Assembly: GCF_000308655.1 (NCBI RefSeq)
Contig: NZ_BAGC01000113.1
Coordinates: 155,623-219,622, forward strand
Length of the DNA stretch: 64,000 nt
DNA from: Nocardia niigatensis NBRC 100131
Lineage (GTDB): Bacteria; Actinomycetota; Actinomycetes; Mycobacteriales; Mycobacteriaceae
Direction of reading: 5' to 3'
Made by a program: the position numbers and the translations under genes. The notes beneath the pieces were generated by a model. The model saw only the letters and a list, made by a program, of their open reading frames with translations. It did not search any database and was not told the DNA's origin. Shown here piece by piece: positions 52,011 through 60,630 of this stretch (position 1 is the stretch's first letter; each line of letters begins with the position of its first letter).

Positions 52011-53033
52011 ATGGCAACCATGAGAGCTTGGCAGGTCGAGCACCCGGGTCCGATCGACGAGCGGCCGCTGCGCCTCGATCGGGTCCCGATCCCGGCGCCG
52101 GGTGCCGGAGAGTTGCTGGTGCGGGTCCTGGCCTGCGGAGTGTGCCGCACCGATCTCCATGTCGCCGAGGGCGATCTCGCGGTCCACCGGGCCCGGGTGG
52201 TGCCCGGGCACGAGGTCGTCGGCGTGGTCGTCGAAGCCGGGGACGGGGTGGACGCCGAGATCCAGGTCGGGGATCGGGTCGGGATCGCCTGGCTACGCCA
52301 CACCTGCGGGGTGTGCCGGTTCTGCCGCCGCGGTGATGAGAATCTGTGCCCCGAATCGCGCTACACCGGCTGGGACGCCGACGGCGGCTATGCCGAATAC
52401 ACGACCGTCCCAGCGGATTACGCGCTGCCGCTGCCCGGCGGCTACGCGGATGCCGAACTCGCGCCCCTGTTGTGCGCCGGCATCATCGGGTATCGGGCGT
52501 TGCGGCGTGCGGCGCTGCCCGAGGGCGGGCGGCTGGGCATCTACGGTTTCGGCGGCAGCGCCCATCTCGCGGCGCAGGTGGCGCTCGCGCAGGGCGCGGA
52601 AGTCCACGTGATGACCCGCGACAAGCAGGCACAAGACCTCGCGTTGGAACTGGGCGCGGCCTCCGCGCAGGGCGCCGCCGACGCACCGCCCGAACCCCTC
52701 GATTCGGCGATTCTCTTCGCGCCCGTGGGCGATCTGGTGCTGCCCGCCCTGGCGGCACTCGATCGCGGCGGCGTGCTGTCGATCGCCGGAATCCACCTCA
52801 GTGATATCCCGCCGCTCAACTATCAGCGACATCTGTTCCAGGAGCGGGAGATTCGTTCCGTCACCGCCAATACGCGCCGCGACGCCAGGGAATTCCTCGC
52901 CTTCGCGGGCGAGCATCGCCTCGAGGTGACCATCCACCCCTACCCGCTCGAGCGCGCCGATCAGGCGCTCGCGGATCTGTCCCACGGCCGATTCGCGGGC
53001 GCGGCCGTCCTGACGCCTACTTCTGAAGGGTGA
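52011..53033 (+). CDS. Zinc-dependent alcohol dehydrogenase
   Basis: 340 aa medium-chain dehydrogenase. Catalytic zinc ligands: CGVCRTDLH (Cys), GHEVVG (His-Glu). Structural zinc: CGVCRFCRRGDENLC. NAD-binding: IYGFGGSAHLAAQ. The pattern is close to the AdhA group of mycobacteria (Zn-binding alcohol dehydrogenase, propanol-preferring), from memory. GGAGG and AGGGGG precede ATG 52011. It overlaps the convergent methyltransferase by 17 bp. Could oxidise alcohols from wax or alkane breakdown. Confidence 0.87.
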   Translation: MATMRAWQVEHPGPIDERPLRLDRVPIPAPGAGELLVRVLACGVCRTDLHVAEGDLAVHRARVVPGHEVVGVVVEAGDGVDAEIQVGDRVGIAWLRHTCGVCRFCRRGDENLCPESRYTGWDADGGYAEYTTVPADYALPLPGGYADAELAPLLCAGIIGYRALRRAALPEGGRLGIYGFGGSAHLAAQVALAQGAEVHVMTRDKQAQDLALELGAASAQGAADAPPEPLDSAILFAPVGDLVLPALAALDRGGVLSIAGIHLSDIPPLNYQRHLFQEREIRSVTANTRRDAREFLAFAGEHRLEVTIHPYPLERADQALADLSHGRFAGAAVLTPTSEG

Positions 53034-53874
53034 ACTGCTTGACGTCCAGGTGGCCCGCCCGGAAGCGGTCCGCGCACCCGGTGAGGTACCGCATGTACCG
53101 CTGGTAGACCTCCTCGGAGGTGATCCGGACCGCCTCGGCGTGATGCGCCTCCAGTCCCGCCGCCCACAGGTCCAGAGTCTTGGCGTAATGCGGTCGCAGT
53201 GACTGGATCCGCGCGGTCCGGAAGCCCACCGCCTCCGCTTCCCGCGGGACCGTATCGGGTTGCGGCAGTTGGCCGCCGGGGAAGATCTCGCGCTTGACGA
53301 AGATGTGGAACAGCGCGTCCTCACGGGTCACCGGGATCTCCGCGGCGCGCAACTCGGCCAGGGTCCGCCCGATGATGGTGTGCAGCAGCATGCGCCCGTC
53401 CGCGGGCAGCATCCGATGGCATCGGGTGAAGAATTCCGCGTATCGCGCCTTGCGGAAGTGCTCGAACGCCCCGATGCTGACGATCCGGTCGGCGGTGCCC
53501 TCGAATTCCTCCCAACCCTGCAGCCGCACCTCGGCTTCGGAGATGCCGAGCTCGCGAAGCCGGGTCTGCACCGACTCGAACTGGTTGCGGCTCAGGGTCA
53601 GTCCGATCACCCGTACGCCGTGGGTGAGCACCGCCCGGATCATGGTCGACCCCCAGCCGCAGCCGATATCGAGCAGTGTCATGCCGGGTTCGAGTCCCAG
53701 CTTTCCGAGGGCCAGATCGATCTTGGCCAGTTGCGCTTCCTCGAGGGTCATGCCCGTGCGGTCGAAATACGCGCAGCTGTAGGTCATGCTCGGGTCGAGG
53801 AACAGGGCGTAGAAGGCGTCGGACAGGTCGTAGTGGGATTGCACCTGCCGGTAGAAGGGTGCGAGCTGGGCCAT
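53017..53874 (-). CDS. Cyclopropane/mycolic acid synthase-type methyltransferase
   Basis: 285 aa. The family entry HYDLSDAFYALFLDPSMTYS and the SAM site LDIGCGWGSTMIRAV are intact, as is GLTLSRNQFE. The GAFEHF stretch carries the active-site glutamate. Such enzymes methylate the double bond of a lipid chain (cyclopropane or methyl-branched products). AGGAG precedes the ATG at 53874. Nocardial mycolates are not usually cyclopropanated, so a phospholipid or other chain may be the substrate. Confidence 0.87.
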   Translation of the reverse strand: MAQLAPFYRQVQSHYDLSDAFYALFLDPSMTYSCAYFDRTGMTLEEAQLAKIDLALGKLGLEPGMTLLDIGCGWGSTMIRAVLTHGVRVIGLTLSRNQFESVQTRLRELGISEAEVRLQGWEEFEGTADRIVSIGAFEHFRKARYAEFFTRCHRMLPADGRMLLHTIIGRTLAELRAAEIPVTREDALFHIFVKREIFPGGQLPQPDTVPREAEAVGFRTARIQSLRPHYAKTLDLWAAGLEAHHAEAVRITSEEVYQRYMRYLTGCADRFRAGHLDVKQFTLQK

Positions 53875-54096
53875 GACGGAATCTCTCCTGAGGCGAGCGG
53901 GCATCCGGAGATGCGGGATATCCGGGCATACGAAATGCTGTGGCCTGCGGTTCTAACTCCATGACACACCGCCAACACGCCGCGCTCTTCCCTCGGGCTT
54001 GCCCATTCGAGCCCGGCGTAACGGCATCGGCTGCTTTCCTGATGAGAGTGCAGCATCGCGTCAGCAAACATATCACGGGAGGTTTGGGCACCGGCC

Positions 54097-54999
54097 ATGC
54101 ACCGCACGGGGCACGAAGAGGTCCATTCTGGCAAGCCATGGTTGTGGACGATTGTGGCGGGAGCAGTGGTGGTAGGGCTGGCGACGTGGTGGATCAGGCC
54201 CCAATCCTCGGGCTGTGGTGCAGCGTCACCCACGGCGACCGTCGTCACGCTTCCCGCTGCCGCGGCATTGACTTCAGTTAATTCGCGGCAGATTCAGACT
54301 CAGGAGTCGCAACCGGCCCCGGAACCGGGCGAGGCCCGGTTTTACGCCTTCAATCAGGGTGTGGCGTGCTCGCTGCCGGATCTGCCGATGGACGGCTACT
54401 ACGTCGGAGTCCCGAGCGATCGGTACGACGGTTCCGCCCCGTGCGGCTCCTATGTCGACATCGACGGCCCGCTGGGCAGCGTCCGCGCCCAGGTCGTGGA
54501 CCGCTGCCCCGGCTGCGGCCCGGACCAATACGATTTGAGCCGTGCGGCTTTCGAGGTCATCGCCGAGGCCACCGACGGTGTCGCGCCGATTCGGATCAAT
54601 CAGGTGCGCGACCCCGATCCGGCGCCCGAACTCTTCTACCGGGTCCAGCCCGGTTCCTCGCCCAGCTGGATCGGAATCCTGTTCTCCGGCACCGGGAATC
54701 CCATCCGGGAGGTCGCGCTGCGCCCCGATTCGGGCGGTGACTACCGGCCGCTGCGCCGCGGCAACGACAACTACTGGAACATCTCCGGTCTGGGTCCAGG
54801 CCCCTTCACGGCCGAAGTGGTCGACGTCTACGGTCACGCAGCCTTCGTCTCGGGTGTCACGCTCGAGCCGGGACAGGTGCGCCGCACCGGAATTCACCTC
54901 TACGAGATCGCCGCCGACCCGTCCGTCACCCCGCCTCCGCCGACGGTTCCGGTGGTCGCGACCACGGTCGTCGTCGCCCCGGCCCCGTGTAAGCCGTAA
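54097..54999 (+). CDS. Bacterial expansin (EXLX1-like), secreted
   Basis: 300 aa. N-terminal membrane helix or signal (WLWTIVAGAVVVGLATWW), a linker, then the six-stranded double-psi barrel of expansins (residues about 78-170): CGSYVDIDGPLGSVRAQVVD and the aspartate motif VVDRCPGCGPDQYDLS. The second domain is CBM63 (about 185-265): SPSWIGILFSGTGNP, DNYWNISG, and VVDVYGH. The Pro/Val-rich tail is short. Expansins loosen cellulose networks without hydrolysis. Both domains look complete, with the two aromatic surface residues in the CBM. Confidence 0.85.
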   Translation: MHRTGHEEVHSGKPWLWTIVAGAVVVGLATWWIRPQSSGCGAASPTATVVTLPAAAALTSVNSRQIQTQESQPAPEPGEARFYAFNQGVACSLPDLPMDGYYVGVPSDRYDGSAPCGSYVDIDGPLGSVRAQVVDRCPGCGPDQYDLSRAAFEVIAEATDGVAPIRINQVRDPDPAPELFYRVQPGSSPSWIGILFSGTGNPIREVALRPDSGGDYRPLRRGNDNYWNISGLGPGPFTAEVVDVYGHAAFVSGVTLEPGQVRRTGIHLYEIAADPSVTPPPPTVPVVATTVVVAPAPCKP

Positions 55000-55032
55000 C
55001 CCGCCGACCCCTGTCAATATGGCATCATCAAG

Positions 55033-55046
55033 TGGAACGTGTTCCA
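55033..55046. promoter_or_regulatory. KstR-like box before the alpha/beta hydrolase gene
   Basis: TGGAAC-GT-GTTCCA is a perfect palindrome and fits the KstR consensus TNNAACNNGTTNNA of sterol regulons in actinobacteria. It ends 36 bp before the hydrolase start. Confidence 0.6.
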
Positions 55047-55082
55047 TTTCGACCGCCGAGACGGTGTGCCGGGAGGCCTTCG

Positions 55083-56006
55083 ATGACGAACCCCAGCTTG
55101 GATCTGACCACGCCCGCCGCGGCGCCCCGCCGAGGCCGGCGGCTCTCACCGCGCATCTCCCGGCTCACCGAGGTGCCGCAGGGTGCGATGGTGGAGTTGT
55201 CCGGCCGGGGCTCGACCTACGTGGTGGACCTGCCGGGGCCGGCCGCGGATTCCCCGACCGTGCTGCTGCTGCACGGCATGGCCACCACCGCCATGCTCAA
55301 CTGGTTCCCGTGCCTGCGGGAACTCAACGAGCGCTACCGCGTGATCCTGTTCGATCAGCGCTGGCACGGTCACGGAATCCGTTCCGAGCGTTTCGATCTC
55401 GACGATCTGGCCGATGACGTCGTCGCCGTCGCCGATGCGGTGGGTGTCGAACGCCCCATTCTCGCAGGCTATTCCATGGGCGGCGTGGTCGCGCAGCTGA
55501 CCGCGCACCGCCACCCGGACCGCGTGGGCGGGCTGGTGCTGGCCGCCACCACCTACCGCTTCCAGGAGAAGTGGCGCGAGCGCGCCTTCCATCGCGGCTG
55601 GTCGGCCACCGCCACGCTGTTGTCCGAATGGTCTTTCCGCCGTGCCGAACTGCGCCGCGACAGACTGCCGACCCTGCCGGAATCCTCGTGGCCGGTGGGC
55701 CGCATGGATCGCTGGGCCATGGCGGAGCTGCGGGCCACCAGCGGGTGGGCGCTCGCACAGGCGCTCGCGGTGCTGGGGCGTTTCGATGCGTCGGAATGGC
55801 TGCCGACTCTGAAAGTGCCGACGGCGGTGGTGATCACCACGCGGGATCGGGCACTGCCCGTCTTCCGTCAGCTGGAGATGGCGAAGGCGATTCCGGGGGC
55901 GGAGATCTTTCTCGCCAAGGCCGGTCACGCGGCCTGCGCACTCGAGGCGGACGTCTTTGTCCCGGTGTTCCTCGAGGCCGTTCAATCGGTGGTGGATCGG
56001 GTCTAG
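55083..56006 (+). CDS. Alpha/beta-fold hydrolase
   Basis: 307 aa. The oxyanion loop is LLLHGMATTA, the nucleophile elbow AGYSMGG, and the catalytic His is in KAGHAAC. The long N-terminal stretch (about 45 residues) before the fold is unusual. No membrane anchor. The start at ATG 55083 is 36 bp from a KstR-like palindrome, so a role in sterol or lipid metabolism is inferred. It converges with the WS/DGAT gene. Confidence 0.85.
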   Translation: MTNPSLDLTTPAAAPRRGRRLSPRISRLTEVPQGAMVELSGRGSTYVVDLPGPAADSPTVLLLHGMATTAMLNWFPCLRELNERYRVILFDQRWHGHGIRSERFDLDDLADDVVAVADAVGVERPILAGYSMGGVVAQLTAHRHPDRVGGLVLAATTYRFQEKWRERAFHRGWSATATLLSEWSFRRAELRRDRLPTLPESSWPVGRMDRWAMAELRATSGWALAQALAVLGRFDASEWLPTLKVPTAVVITTRDRALPVFRQLEMAKAIPGAEIFLAKAGHAACALEADVFVPVFLEAVQSVVDRV

Positions 56007-56022
56007 CGGATTCGGCCCGGGG

Positions 56023-57423
56023 TCAGCCCTTTTCGCGTGCCGCCTTGAGCAGCGCGGTGATCACCTCGGGGACGGCGTCGGCGATGGTGTCCACATCCGG
56101 CACCAGTTCCTTGCAGGCGATGAATCCGAAATCCAGGTGCCCGTTGTTGGAGATCACGGTGGCGGTGAGCCCGGCGCCGTGGAACACCGGCCCGAACGGA
56201 TACATCGAGGCCACCCGGACTCCCAGGAAGTACATGGGGAAGTTGGGCCCGGGCACGTTCGACACCACCAGGTTGTGCACCACCGGGTGGTGCTCGGCCA
56301 GCTTCAGCGAGGAGTACGCCCGCGCGGCCAGCTGAAAGGTGTTGGGCGGCGCGTACTTCGCCCAATCCTGGAGGAAATCGGCGCCGATCAGATTGTGCTC
56401 CTCCTTGGCCCCCCGATTGTCCTCGGCGATGGCCAGCACCCGTGCCACCGGATCCTCGATCTCGGTGTAGAGCCGCGCGAAGATGGTCGACACCTTGTTG
56501 GTGCCCTCCTCGTGGCGTGAGGTCTCGTGGGTGGACACCGGAACCGAGGCCATGAGCGAGGTTTCGGGCAGTTCGTCGTGCAGCTCGAGGTAGCTGCGCA
56601 GCGCGCCGCCCACCACGGCCAGCACCACATCGTTGACCTTCACGCCGAAGGCGCTCTTTATCTCCTTGATATCCGACAGCTCGGTCTGCACGAAGGAGAT
56701 GGCGCGATGCGGGGTGATTGCCCGATTGAACGGCGTGCGCGGCGCGGTGAAGGGCAAAGGCATGCCGCGGCTGCCGTTTCCGCGCCGCCGCTGCACCAGA
56801 CCGCCCAGGATGCCGACGGTCTTGGGTACCATGCCGACCATGCCGAGCCGGCCCGGGATCTTCAGCAGCGCCTCGCCGGCCAGCTGCAGATCATTGGGTT
56901 CCGCTTCGGCGGCGGGGATCTCGGCGGGAGGGGTGTAGGACACCCCGGGTTGCATATCGCACAGGTGCATCATCATGTTGGTGCCGGTGATGCCGTCCAC
57001 GATGGCGTGATGGTACTTCGAGACGACCGCCACCCTGCCGTGCGGCAGGCCCTCGACCACCCACATCTCCCACAGCGGCCGGTCGCGGTCGAGGGGGCGT
57101 CCGGCGATGTCGGCGGCCAGTTCCGCCAGCCCGCGGTCGCCGGCGCCGGCGGGCAGCGCGAGCCGGCGCACGTGATAGTCCAGATCGAAGTTCGAATCCC
57201 GCACCCACACCGGGTGATCGAGGTTGAGCGGCACCGCGTGCAGCCGCCGGGTCATGGCCGGAATGAGGTGCAGCCGCCGCCCGAGTTCGGCCTTGAAGGC
57301 CTCGTGCTCGTAGCTGACCCCGTCGGCGGCGGGGTCGAGTATCAGCATTGCGCAGACGTGCAGGAGTTGGGTGTCCGTTTCGAGATAGAGGAAGCTCGCG
57401 TCGAGCCCGGTAAGTCGTTCCAT
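56023..57423 (-). CDS. Wax ester synthase/acyl-CoA:diacylglycerol acyltransferase (WS/DGAT)
   Basis: 466 aa, the usual length for Atf/Tgs proteins. The catalytic motif HHAIVDG (HHxxxDG) is at about residue 139. The LxxLDASFLYLET start, PLWEMWVVEG and the NDVVLAVVGGALR motif are typical. It esterifies acyl-CoA with long-chain alcohols or diacylglycerol for storage lipid. A palindrome (57437-57450) lies 14 bp upstream of ATG 57423. Together with the acyl reductase at 58551 it forms a wax-ester pathway. Confidence 0.93.
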   Translation of the reverse strand: MERLTGLDASFLYLETDTQLLHVCAMLILDPAADGVSYEHEAFKAELGRRLHLIPAMTRRLHAVPLNLDHPVWVRDSNFDLDYHVRRLALPAGAGDRGLAELAADIAGRPLDRDRPLWEMWVVEGLPHGRVAVVSKYHHAIVDGITGTNMMMHLCDMQPGVSYTPPAEIPAAEAEPNDLQLAGEALLKIPGRLGMVGMVPKTVGILGGLVQRRRGNGSRGMPLPFTAPRTPFNRAITPHRAISFVQTELSDIKEIKSAFGVKVNDVVLAVVGGALRSYLELHDELPETSLMASVPVSTHETSRHEEGTNKVSTIFARLYTEIEDPVARVLAIAEDNRGAKEEHNLIGADFLQDWAKYAPPNTFQLAARAYSSLKLAEHHPVVHNLVVSNVPGPNFPMYFLGVRVASMYPFGPVFHGAGLTATVISNNGHLDFGFIACKELVPDVDTIADAVPEVITALLKAAREKG

Positions 57424-57436
57424 ACCAACACACTAT

Positions 57437-57450
57437 GAGAACTAGTTCCA
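57437..57450. promoter_or_regulatory. AAC-N2-GTT palindrome before the WS/DGAT gene
   Basis: GAGAAC-TA-GTTCCA on the plus strand fits the KstR-type consensus TNNAACNNGTTNNA with one mismatch (first base G). It shares GAAC-N2-GTTCCA with the box at 55033. Confidence 0.5.
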
Positions 57451-57691
57451 TTTTGCGTGGGGTTCGCGGTGTACTCCGGATCCGGTCCGTGGCCGATTTG
57501 TTGCCCCAAAGTAGCACGTAGATAACAAGTTTCATGATGAAACGTTTGGGTACCAATCAGGTGTCTCTCCAGTAGAATTCGTTGCCACCCTCCTGGACTC
57601 TTCCTACCGTGGGTCACATGGCCCGGTGATCGGTCTCTAGTCAATGACAAGAGTCACTGGGCTTCTCACAACGACGTGAGAGGTGAGGACA

Positions 57692-58342
57692 ATGGGCGAC
57701 CGGAAGGTACAGCTGCCTGGAAAATGGCGTACGGCTTGGGGTCTCGCGATCATGCTCACGATCGCGACCGTGTTCGTTCCACAATCGAAGGCCCACGCGG
57801 ACGAGGGATGCGCCGCCGTGGACGTCGTAGTGGCAAGGGGCACAGGCGAACCCGGGTGGCTCGGCGACGAGATCGGCGATCCGCTCTACGGCATGCTGCA
57901 GGATCGGTTGCCCGTCTCGATCAGTTCGTACCGCGTGAGCTACCCCGCGGACTACTCGTTCGACGTGGGCGCGGGGAGCGCGGATCTGGTGGGGCACCTG
58001 GCCGCTGCTGCCGCCGCCTGCCCGGACCAGGAGTTCGTCCTGGTCGGCTACTCGCAGGGCGCCGCCGTCGTGCACGCCGCCCTGGGCACCGCCGTGGTGT
58101 CCTGGTACCCGGGCCGGGTCCAGCTGCCGGACTACCTCGTCGAGCGGATCGCCGCGGTCCTGCTGTTCGGCGACCCCGCGCGCGGACTGGGCTGGAATGT
58201 GCCCGGCGCGTACCTGTCCCGCACCGCTGACTGGTGCACCGGCGGCGATCCCATCTGCGGCTCCGGCGTCGACGCCAACGCGCACGTCGCCTACGGCAGC
58301 GATCTGGTGGACGCGGCGAACTTCGCCGCCGGCCACCTCTGA
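57692..58342 (+). CDS. Secreted cutinase (CULP family)
   Basis: 216 aa. Signal peptide (TAWGLAIMLTIATVF, cleavage after AHA) and the cutinase fold. The sequence VVVARGTGEPG is the oxyanion region, GYSQGAAVV holds the nucleophile serine, GGDPICG the aspartate and ANAHVAYG the histidine. The cysteines are placed as in mycobacterial culp proteins. Cutinases cleave plant cutin or host lipid esters. I use ATG 57692, preceded by AGAGGTGAGG; a GTG 9 bp upstream is possible. Confidence 0.92.
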   Translation: MGDRKVQLPGKWRTAWGLAIMLTIATVFVPQSKAHADEGCAAVDVVVARGTGEPGWLGDEIGDPLYGMLQDRLPVSISSYRVSYPADYSFDVGAGSADLVGHLAAAAAACPDQEFVLVGYSQGAAVVHAALGTAVVSWYPGRVQLPDYLVERIAAVLLFGDPARGLGWNVPGAYLSRTADWCTGGDPICGSGVDANAHVAYGSDLVDAANFAAGHL

Positions 58343-58375
58343 CCCCGGGGAGGGGAAAGGGCCCGGCTCCCGGAC

Positions 58376-58531
58376 GGTCTCGTGGACTTGCTGACGAGAC
58401 CCCGGAGCGGGGTCCGGGTATCCGCGGTTCGAGGGGCGTCAGGTGCCACGGCATCTGGGGCCTCACCCACCACCGGACCGCGGATACCGAATCACGTTCG
58501 GCCCGGTGTGCTGTTCCACACCGGGCCGAAC
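58376..58531. repeat. Cluster of four stem-loops between cutinase and acyl reductase
   Basis: GGTCTCGT/ACGAGACC (58376-58401), GACCCCG/CGGGGTC (58398-58414), GGTATCCGCGGT/ACCGCGGATACC (58417-58488) and GTTCGGCCCGGTGTG/CACACCGGGCCGAAC (58496-58531, 15 bp perfect). The last works as a two-way terminator. The nested set is denser than needed for termination alone. Confidence 0.65.
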
Positions 58532-58550
58532 TGTGTTGCAGGACAAGCCT

Positions 58551-60599
58551 TTACCAGTGCAAGCCCGGAATGCGGTTGGTGATGCGCGCGGCCGGGGCGG
58601 GTAGGCCCATGAGCGGCTGCACGATCGGGGCCAGCGCCAGCAGCGGGCTGCGTGATTCCGGCTTCTCCGTGGCGGTCTCGGCGCTGACCGTGGCGGTTTC
58701 GGCACTCGGCGGGGCGACCGGCGCAGGCCTGCGCGCCGCCTTCGACTCACCGAACATCCGGAAACCCTGGTGCAGAATGGCGCGCTTCACCGAGGGCATG
58801 ACCGTGTCGACGAACTGGGCGAAGGTGCCGATGGGGGTGTCGATGCGGCTGGGCCGGTGCTCGAGCGCGCGCACCACGATGCCGGCGGCCTGATCCGGGC
58901 TGTGCACCGGGATCGACCTGTACAGGTCGGTCGGCGCGATCATGGCGGTGCGCACCAGCGGCATGCGCACCGAGGTGAACGTGATGCCGGCATCGGCGTT
59001 CTCGACCGCGGCGATCTCGCTGAAGTTGTCCAGCGCCGACTTGCTGGCCACGTATGCCGCGAAGCGCGGCACCTTGGTCTGCACGGCGATCGAGGAGATG
59101 TTCACGAAGTGCCCGAAGCGGCGCTCCCGCATGGACGGCAGCAGCGCCAGGATCAGCCGCACCGCGCCGAAGTAGTTGACCGCCATGGTCCGCTCGAAAT
59201 CGTGCATGCGATCGGTGGAGTTGAGCACCGAGCGGCGGATCGAGCGGCCCGCGTTGTTCACCACATAGTCGACATGCCCGTGGTCGGCCAGCACCTGCTT
59301 GACCAGCAGCTCCACCGACTTCTCATCGGTGATGTCGCAGATGTAGGCCTGCGCCGCACCGCTTTCCGCGCGTACCTCGGCGGCCGCCGCGTTCAGGTCC
59401 TCCTCGGTGCGCGCCACCATGAGCACGGTCGCGCCGCGCTTGGCCACCGCGTGCGCGGTCGCCAGTCCGATGCCGGTGGACGCGCCCGTGATCAGCACGA
59501 TGCGGCCCGCGAGGCAATCGCCCTCGATGCGGCGGGCGCGATCGGGATCCAGGTTGGCGCGCCAGTACTTCCACAGGGTCTCCGCGTAGTCCTCGAACGC
59601 GGGGACCTCGATGCCGCTGCCGCGCAGCTGGGCCCGGGTGGAGTCGGAGACGAAGGTGGACTCGAAGGAGGTGTGCGGTGCCACCTCGGCGGGAATGCCG
59701 AAGCGTTCCAGCAGGAAGTCCCGCACCGTGGGCACGCCCGGAATGCCACCCAGGGCGTTGAGCGCGGCGTGCGAGCCCGGCACGGTGCCGATCGCGGTGG
59801 GCGCGCCGGCCGCGCGGGCCAGCGCGTTGTAGATCTCGGTGAACGGCTGCGGTTCCGGGTTGGTGAGGTGGAAGGTGCGGCCGATGAGCCCGGGCTTGCC
59901 GATCAGCTCGACCATGGCGTCGACCACGTAGTCCACCGGAACGATATTGGTGGCGCCCAGATCCGGGATCGGCATGGGCAGCTCCGAGGGCAGCGCCGCC
60001 AGCCCCGCGATGGCGGGGAAGAAGTAGTACGGACCGTCGATCTTGTCCATCTCGCCGGTGCGGGAATCGCCGACCACGATGGCCGGGCGGTACACCCGCC
60101 AGCGCAGGCCCGCGGCCTCGCGCACCATCTTCTCCGCCTCGAACTTGGTGCGGTGGTAGGGGGAGTGCAGGCCCTGGCCGAGGTCGAAGTCGTCCTCGAA
60201 GAACTTGCCCTTGTGATCGCCCGCGACCGCTACCGAGGACACATGATGCAGGACCGCGCCGAGTTCCAGAGCCAGGTCGATGACCGAGCGGGTGCCCTGC
60301 ACGTTCGCGGCATAGGTGACCTCGGCGTCGGCGGTCATGTCGTAGACCGCGCCGAGGTGGATGACGTGATCGGCCCGGGGCGCCTCGTCCTGCAACCCCA
60401 GTCCCGGCGCGGCCAGGTCTCCGACCAGCGGAAGCACCCGGTCCGCCGCTCCCCATCCGGTCGCCAGCTCGCGCAGTTTGGCCACCGAGGCCTCACGCGT
60501 CAGTGCATGGACCACGGCCTCCGGGTCGCGCTCCAGCAGCGCGGCGACAACGCGCCGGCCCAGAAATCCAGTTCCGCCCGTGACGATGTACGAGACCAT
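58551..60599 (-). CDS. Two-domain fatty acyl-CoA reductase (AcrA/FAR-like)
   Basis: 682 aa. N-terminal half: extended SDR/NAD_binding_4 domain with TGGTGFLGRRVVAALLE, and YHRTKFEAEKMV (YxxxK). C-terminal half, from about residue 370: a classical SDR with TGASTGIGLATAHAVAK, NNAG, and YVASKSALDNF. The order matches multifunctional acyl reductases such as M. tuberculosis AcrA1 and marine FARs, which reduce acyl-CoA to fatty alcohol. A third region is a Thr/Pro/Ala-rich tail. AAGGAGGGG lies before ATG 60599. It feeds the WS/DGAT. Confidence 0.85.
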   Translation of the reverse strand: MVSYIVTGGTGFLGRRVVAALLERDPEAVVHALTREASVAKLRELATGWGAADRVLPLVGDLAAPGLGLQDEAPRADHVIHLGAVYDMTADAEVTYAANVQGTRSVIDLALELGAVLHHVSSVAVAGDHKGKFFEDDFDLGQGLHSPYHRTKFEAEKMVREAAGLRWRVYRPAIVVGDSRTGEMDKIDGPYYFFPAIAGLAALPSELPMPIPDLGATNIVPVDYVVDAMVELIGKPGLIGRTFHLTNPEPQPFTEIYNALARAAGAPTAIGTVPGSHAALNALGGIPGVPTVRDFLLERFGIPAEVAPHTSFESTFVSDSTRAQLRGSGIEVPAFEDYAETLWKYWRANLDPDRARRIEGDCLAGRIVLITGASTGIGLATAHAVAKRGATVLMVARTEEDLNAAAAEVRAESGAAQAYICDITDEKSVELLVKQVLADHGHVDYVVNNAGRSIRRSVLNSTDRMHDFERTMAVNYFGAVRLILALLPSMRERRFGHFVNISSIAVQTKVPRFAAYVASKSALDNFSEIAAVENADAGITFTSVRMPLVRTAMIAPTDLYRSIPVHSPDQAAGIVVRALEHRPSRIDTPIGTFAQFVDTVMPSVKRAILHQGFRMFGESKAARRPAPVAPPSAETATVSAETATEKPESRSPLLALAPIVQPLMGLPAPAARITNRIPGLHW

Positions 60600-60614
60600 C
60601 GTCCCCTCCTTAAA

Positions 60615-60630
60615 TACGAACCTGTTGGTA
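60615..60630. promoter_or_regulatory. TACGAACCTGTTGGTA palindrome before the acyl reductase
   Basis: Pattern TACNAAC-N2-GTTNGTA, 16-31 bp upstream of the acyl reductase start. It contains the AAC-N2-GTT core seen before the hydrolase and WS/DGAT genes but different flanks (not KstR type). Confidence 0.5.
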
